Source: G963668185 sp963668185 (GTDB lineage Bacteria; Chloroflexota; Dehalococcoidia; Lucifugimonadales; G963668185). From it: 64,000 nt of DNA. Of the stretch, positions 60,568 to 64,000 are shown in pieces (position 1 is the first letter of the stretch; each line of letters starts with the position of its first letter). The translations under genes were made by a program, and so were the position numbers. Location: the NCBI GenBank assembly GCA_963668185.1, contig OY764162.1:1426001-1490000 (forward strand), given 5' to 3'. The notes under the pieces are model-generated. The model saw nothing but the letters and a program-made list of their open reading frames with translations. It ran no database searches and had not been told where the DNA came from.

Positions 60568-61035
60568 TCATACTCTCTTTCTGGATTCAGTCTCGTCGGA
60601 CCAGCACTGACCGCAGTCCACGTATATCTCGAGGCGGTGGTCGACGACCTCTCCCGGAATCTCATCGCCGATGCGGTTGAGAAATCGCTCGACCTTAGCC
60701 GCCGTGAACTCCTCCACCGCCCCGCACTCGACGCAAACGGAGTGGTGGTGGTGGCGATCGCCTCTGGAAAGGCTGTACACGCGGGCCCCGGCCATCGTGG
60801 CGAGCTTGCAGACCACTCCGGCCTCGAGAAGCAGCTTCATAGTGCGGTAGAGCGTCGCCCTGCCGACGGAAGGCAACTCTTCGCCGAGTTCCTCGATGGT
60901 GAAGCTTCCACGCTTCTGCCCCAGGAGGTTGGCTATCGCTCTCCTGGGGGCGGTGTCTCTATAGCCATGTTCCCTCAGCGCCGACATCAGGTCTGTGGGC
61001 GGCATCTCAAAGTCAGTATTGATAGTCACTCTCAC
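60568..61035 (-). CDS. Fur-family metal-responsive regulator
   Basis: The N-terminal winged helix (RDTAPRRAIANLLGQKRGSFTIEELGEELPSVGRATLYRTMKLLLEAGVVCKL) precedes the metal-binding dimerisation domain with DRHHHHSVCVECGAVEEF and YVDCGQCWSD, two CxxC pairs for a structural zinc. It could be Fur or Zur. It leads the minus-strand FecCD-type operon and is divergent from a zinc/manganese-type operon, so it may control both. Length 155 aa is normal. Confidence 0.9.
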   Translation of the reverse strand: MRVTINTDFEMPPTDLMSALREHGYRDTAPRRAIANLLGQKRGSFTIEELGEELPSVGRATLYRTMKLLLEAGVVCKLATMAGARVYSLSRGDRHHHHSVCVECGAVEEFTAAKVERFLNRIGDEIPGEVVDHRLEIYVDCGQCWSDETESRKRV

Positions 61036-61066
61036 TCAAGATTCTTATGGCTACGGCCAGTCCCTC

Positions 61067-61109
61067 GTACATAATGAGATAAAGTATTCCTAATGTACTC
61101 GCTTGTCAA
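61067..61109 (-). promoter_or_regulatory. Promoter and inverted repeat upstream of the fur-family gene
   Basis: On the minus strand TTGACA (61109-61104), 17 bases, then TACTTT (61086-61081). The imperfect inverted repeat GTACAT...ATGTAC (61067-61072 and 61093-61098) spans the -10 box, so it may be an autoregulatory operator. Confidence 0.45.
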
Positions 61110-61200
61110 GAACCGCCATCCCGTCCCACCCTATCCCCTCGGGAGTTCTCATAGGCGGCCCGGCACAGCACGTCAGCTACAGTTGCTCGACAGCCGGCTG

Positions 61201-61281
61201 TTGACAAGCTGGCACTTACTTGATAGGTTATCTCACTAGGTCAAAGCCTACTGCTTGATATTGCTTATCACTATCTGATAG
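61201..61281 (+). promoter_or_regulatory. Promoter and cluster of three GATA/TATC palindromes upstream of the znuA-like gene
   Basis: A perfect TTGACA at 61201-61206 is followed by GATAGGTTATC (61222-61232), TGATATTGCTTATCA (61256-61270) and CTATCTGATAG (61271-61281). The three palindromes share GATA/TATC arms and probably bind a dimeric regulator. The -10 box is not clear (TAGGTT at 61224-61229 fits a 17-base spacer). The remaining gap holds no gene. Confidence 0.55.
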
Positions 61282-61337
61282 GCCTCGGTACGGCTCACTT
61301 CAACTCCAATGACTAACGACAGGAAGGAAGACTCGGA

Positions 61338-62585
61338 ATGTTAATGATACTAAGTCGCATCCAGTGCCCCAAGTATTTGGCCCAGGCGTTAGCCGTGGGC
61401 CTTGTCGTACTCGCTATGGCTTTCCTGGCTGCATGCACAGATGACCAGGACACCCAGGCAGCAGAGGAGCCGCAGCCAACCGCCACATCCGCCGCCGGCT
61501 CCACAAGTGACCAGTCAGAGGACGCCACTCCCACGACCGAACCCGCCAGCGCGGATGCTACCCCGGCCCCGCCCTCTGGGCCGCCGGTCCAGGTAGTCGC
61601 GACCACCAACTTTGTGGCCGACTGGGCTCGGGTGGTAGGTGGAGACAGGGTGGAGGTCTTCGGCCTGCTTCAGCCGGGCGGCGATCCGCACACATTCATA
61701 CCGGGAACCCGTGACGTTGCCAAGGTGGCGGATGCGGACCTGGTGTTGACCGTCGGCCTCGGGCTGGAAGCCGATTGGCTGGAAGAGCTCCTGCACAACG
61801 CCAGTGCGGACGAGTCCAAGATAGTCGCGCTCGGCGACAGCGTCGATCCTATGGAGTTTGCCACGGCTGATATGCACGACGACATGCACGGCGATCACGA
61901 GGACGAAGACGACCACGGCGATCACGAGGACGAAGACGACCACGATGAGGGCGAAGAAGGCGGCGATCACGAGGACGAAGACGACCACGATGAGGACGAA
62001 GAAGGCGACCATCACGACCACGAAGAGGACGAGCATGGCCACGCCCACGATCACGGCTCTCACGATCCTCACTTCTGGTTCGACCCGATCCGCGTGAAGG
62101 CCGCCGTCAACGAGATAGCCACTCGGCTCTCGGCTCTGGACCCTGAGAACTCGAGCGTCTACTTCCAGAACGCCTCAGAGTATGGGGAACAGCTCAACGA
62201 GCTTCACGTTTGGACCCAGGAGCAGGTCAGCGCCGTAGCGCCGGAGCGCAGGCTGCTGGTTACGTCGCATGACAGCCTCTCCTACTTCGCGGAGCTTTAT
62301 GGGTTTGAGATAGTCGGACTGGTGATACCGTCTCTTGCCACTCACGTGGAGCCCTCCGCGGAGCACATCGAGGGAGTCGTCAAGGTGGTCCGGGAGCACC
62401 AGATACCGGCGGTGTTCGGCGAAACGACGGTTAGCGAGAAGCTGGCGAGCGCCGTGGCAAGGGAGACCGGAGCGGAGCTGGTCCAGCTCTATTCCGGTTC
62501 CCTCGGGCCGGAGGGCAGCGGCGCAGACACGTACCTTGGCATGGTTCGCGCAAACGTGGAGCGCATCGTCGAGGCATTGAGATGA
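61338..62585 (+). CDS. Zinc/manganese-type ABC transporter substrate-binding lipoprotein (ZnuA-like)
   Basis: Signal peptide and lipobox (LVVLAMAFLAACTDD), a Thr/Pro linker, then the cluster 9 binding-protein fold: VVATTNFVADWARVVGGDRVEV, LLQPGGDPHTFIPG (metal His), DPHFWFDP (metal His) and LVTSHDSLSYFAELYGFE. Between the first two lies a His/Asp/Glu-rich stretch of about 65 residues (roughly 180-245), the long form of the ZnuA metal loop, which favours zinc. ATG 61338 has AGGAAGGAAG upstream. The ATPase gene overlaps by 4 bases. Confidence 0.92.
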   Translation: MLMILSRIQCPKYLAQALAVGLVVLAMAFLAACTDDQDTQAAEEPQPTATSAAGSTSDQSEDATPTTEPASADATPAPPSGPPVQVVATTNFVADWARVVGGDRVEVFGLLQPGGDPHTFIPGTRDVAKVADADLVLTVGLGLEADWLEELLHNASADESKIVALGDSVDPMEFATADMHDDMHGDHEDEDDHGDHEDEDDHDEGEEGGDHEDEDDHDEDEEGDHHDHEEDEHGHAHDHGSHDPHFWFDPIRVKAAVNEIATRLSALDPENSSVYFQNASEYGEQLNELHVWTQEQVSAVAPERRLLVTSHDSLSYFAELYGFEIVGLVIPSLATHVEPSAEHIEGVVKVVREHQIPAVFGETTVSEKLASAVARETGAELVQLYSGSLGPEGSGADTYLGMVRANVERIVEALR

Positions 62586-63337
62586 GCGCCGATACGTACC
62601 CGCACAGCGCGAGCATGTCCCTCCAGGACGTGACCGTCGAGTTCGGTGGGTACATGGCCCTGAACAACGTCAGCTTCGACGTGGAGGCGGGCACCCTGAT
62701 GGGCGTCGTAGGGCCGAACGGAGCCGGCAAGAGCACCCTGTTCAACGCGATCGTCGGGCTCCTCCCGGTCCGCCGTGGGAAGGTAACGCTTCACCGCGCG
62801 GACCGGGGAAGCGGAGCGTTGGCCTATGTGCCCCAGCGAGACAGCGTCAACTGGCGCGTCCCCGTGACCGCGATGGACGTTGTAACGATGGGCCGGTGCT
62901 GCAGGCTGGGATGGTTCCGGCGGCCCGGAAAGAGAGACCGCGAGCTTGTCAACGCATGCCTGGGCCGTGTGGGCCTGTGGGACCATCGCTCCGCACTGAT
63001 GACGGAGCTTTCGGGAGGCCAGAGGCAGAGGGTGTTCGTAGCCAGGGCGCTGGCCCAGGAGGCGAGCGTGCTTCTGTTGGACGAGGCCTTCAGCGGAGTT
63101 GACGCGGGCGCACAGGAAGGCCTGGTTGAGGTTCTCCAGACACTGCGGGACGAAGGGCGCATCATCATGCTGGCGACTCACGACCTGACCAACCTGGCCG
63201 GTCGATTCGACAAGGTGTTGTGCCTGAATCGCCACGTGTGCGCCTGCGGCCCTCCCGACCAGGTGGTTACGTCCGAGGTCATGGAGCAGCTTTACGGCGC
63301 CCACGGGCTGCGCCTCACCATGAATGAGGAGCGTTAG
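62582..63337 (+). CDS. Zinc/manganese-type ABC transporter ATP-binding protein (ZnuC-like)
   Basis: Walker A GPNGAGKST, Q-loop VPQRDSVNWRVPVT, signature LSGGQRQRVFVARAL and Walker B VLLLDEAFSGVD; the VNWRFPVT-type sequence after the Q-loop is characteristic of metal-chelate (ZnuC/MntB) ATPases. At 251 aa it is complete. It overlaps the binding-protein gene by ATGA and precedes the permease by 9 bases. Confidence 0.92.
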   Translation: MSADTYPHSASMSLQDVTVEFGGYMALNNVSFDVEAGTLMGVVGPNGAGKSTLFNAIVGLLPVRRGKVTLHRADRGSGALAYVPQRDSVNWRVPVTAMDVVTMGRCCRLGWFRRPGKRDRELVNACLGRVGLWDHRSALMTELSGGQRQRVFVARALAQEASVLLLDEAFSGVDAGAQEGLVEVLQTLRDEGRIIMLATHDLTNLAGRFDKVLCLNRHVCACGPPDQVVTSEVMEQLYGAHGLRLTMNEER

Positions 63338-63346
63338 CGGAACGGT

Positions 63347-64000
63347 GTGATAGATTTCTTCATCGCCCCGCTCGAATACGGCTTCATGGTGAGGGCCTTG
63401 ATCGGCTCGGTGCTTGTGGGCGTGATGTGCCCGCTCGTTGGCGCGCACGTCGTCACCAGGAACCTCGCCTTCATTGGGGACGCGCTTGCCCACGCCGTGC
63501 TGCCGGGGATGGTGCTTGGGTTCATAGTCGGCATCAACCCCGCCATAGCCGCCGTCCCAACGGGGGTATCCGTCGCCATGATTATCAGGACCGTAAGCCG
63601 GCGCGCGGGCCTGAGCATGGATACTTCCATAGGCATCCTGTTTGCGACCACATTCGCCCTGGGTCTCGCGATGCTGTCAAGGGCAACGACCATCAGGGTC
63701 AATATGGAGGACCTGCTCATGGGGCAGATTCTGGCCATTTCTCCAACCGACATCTATGTGTCCCTTGGGATAGCCGCAATGGTCATCCTGGGGATGTTCG
63801 CGCTTCACAACTGGCTGCTGTTCGCGAGCTTCGATCCTGTGGGGTCGCAGGTCTTCGGAAGGCGTACCAGCTTCGTCGATTACGTGATGATGGTCATGCT
63901 TGCCCTCGTTATAGTGATAGGGATTCAGGCGGCGGGCATTGTTCTGGTCATGGCGATGCTGGTAACTCCCGCCGCCACGGCGTATCTGTTGGTCAGGCGT
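63347..64000 (+). CDS. Zinc/manganese-type ABC transporter permease (ZnuB-like), cut by window end
   Basis: GTG 63347 opens a frame running to the window edge. It encodes LEYGFMVRALIGSVLVGVMCPLVGAHVVTRNLAFIGDALAHAVLPGMVLGFIVG and IVIGIQAAGIVLVMAMLVTPAATAYLLVRR, the family signature of ABC-3 permeases. At least six hydrophobic segments are visible; about 60-80 residues are missing at the C-terminus if of normal length. Confidence 0.9.
   Translation, partial: MIDFFIAPLEYGFMVRALIGSVLVGVMCPLVGAHVVTRNLAFIGDALAHAVLPGMVLGFIVGINPAIAAVPTGVSVAMIIRTVSRRAGLSMDTSIGILFATTFALGLAMLSRATTIRVNMEDLLMGQILAISPTDIYVSLGIAAMVILGMFALHNWLLFASFDPVGSQVFGRRTSFVDYVMMVMLALVIVIGIQAAGIVLVMAMLVTPAATAYLLVRR

Noticed and set aside
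1..64000. tRNA, rRNA, riboswitch or insertion-sequence transposase
   Set aside because: I read the intergenic gaps for cloverleaf ends, rRNA-like stretches, riboswitch cores and transposase motifs and saw none. Short or diverged ones could be missed without a covariance-model search.

Overview
The window is one stretch of a GC-rich bacterial chromosome, about 65% GC by eye, with a clearly AT-richer left end. Gene content suggests a member of Chloroflexota, perhaps an uncultured SAR202/Dehalococcoidia-type lineage. The grounds are Ser/Thr/Pro-linker lipoproteins, paired CaiB/BaiF CoA-transferases, Ldh2-type dehydrogenases, a bacterial sterol-reductase homologue, many RCC1-type blades and abundant short palindromic repeats. 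This placement is inference from gene style; no rRNA or tRNA gene was found.

Layout. 1-1450: an AT-richer end with a methyltransferase gene interrupted by a run of 20 G and two small unknown genes. 1587-4584: nucleoside hydrolase, tandem-repeat arrays, an NAD-dependent epimerase whose reading frame contains an expanded dispersed repeat, and a small conserved protein. 4774-16261: one long minus-strand array. Its upstream part is a hopanoid operon (polyprenyl synthase, HpnH, HpnG, squalene-hopene cyclase, HpnC, HpnD, HpnE). Its downstream part is a tightly coupled sugar/hydroxy-acid module (2-hydroxyacid dehydrogenase, FGGY kinase, class II aldolase). 16694-20405: a giant secreted lipoprotein of 28 RCC1-like blades in four groups of seven, split by one frameshift. 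20588-29657: an unknown protein with a strong promoter right at its start codon, a ComB homologue, oxidoreductases, a CoA-transferase pair, a benzoylformate-decarboxylase-like enzyme and an 11-residue repeat protein. 29969-36824: amidase, VapBC, an FbpABC-type iron(III) importer and a divergent DtxR-family regulator. 36840-42787: sucrase/ferredoxin-like protein, Ldh2 dehydrogenase, ERG4/ERG24-type reductase, acetolactate-synthase-like enzyme and polysaccharide deacetylase. 42854-52710: housekeeping cluster read rpsB-tsf-pyrH-frr-uppS-cdsA-dxr-rseP-ispG-proS. 52872-56018: aldo/keto reductase, MscS channel, methyltransferase. 56142-61035: Fur-led operon with a broken binding-protein gene, a MATE exporter and a FecCD-type ABC importer. 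61338-64000: divergent zinc/manganese-type ABC importer cut by the window end.

How it fits together. dxr and ispG provide isoprenoid precursors, uppS uses them for cell-wall lipid carrier, and the hopanoid operon converts them through farnesyl diphosphate, presqualene diphosphate and hydroxysqualene to hopene and then adenosyl- and ribosyl-hopane. Metal homeostasis is a second theme: three ABC importers, each beside a DtxR or Fur-family regulator and palindromic operator candidates. A third theme is repeat biology. Several families of short palindromic repeats fill the intergenic gaps, some nested inside elements with 12-bp inverted ends, and in several places they have become part of coding sequence.
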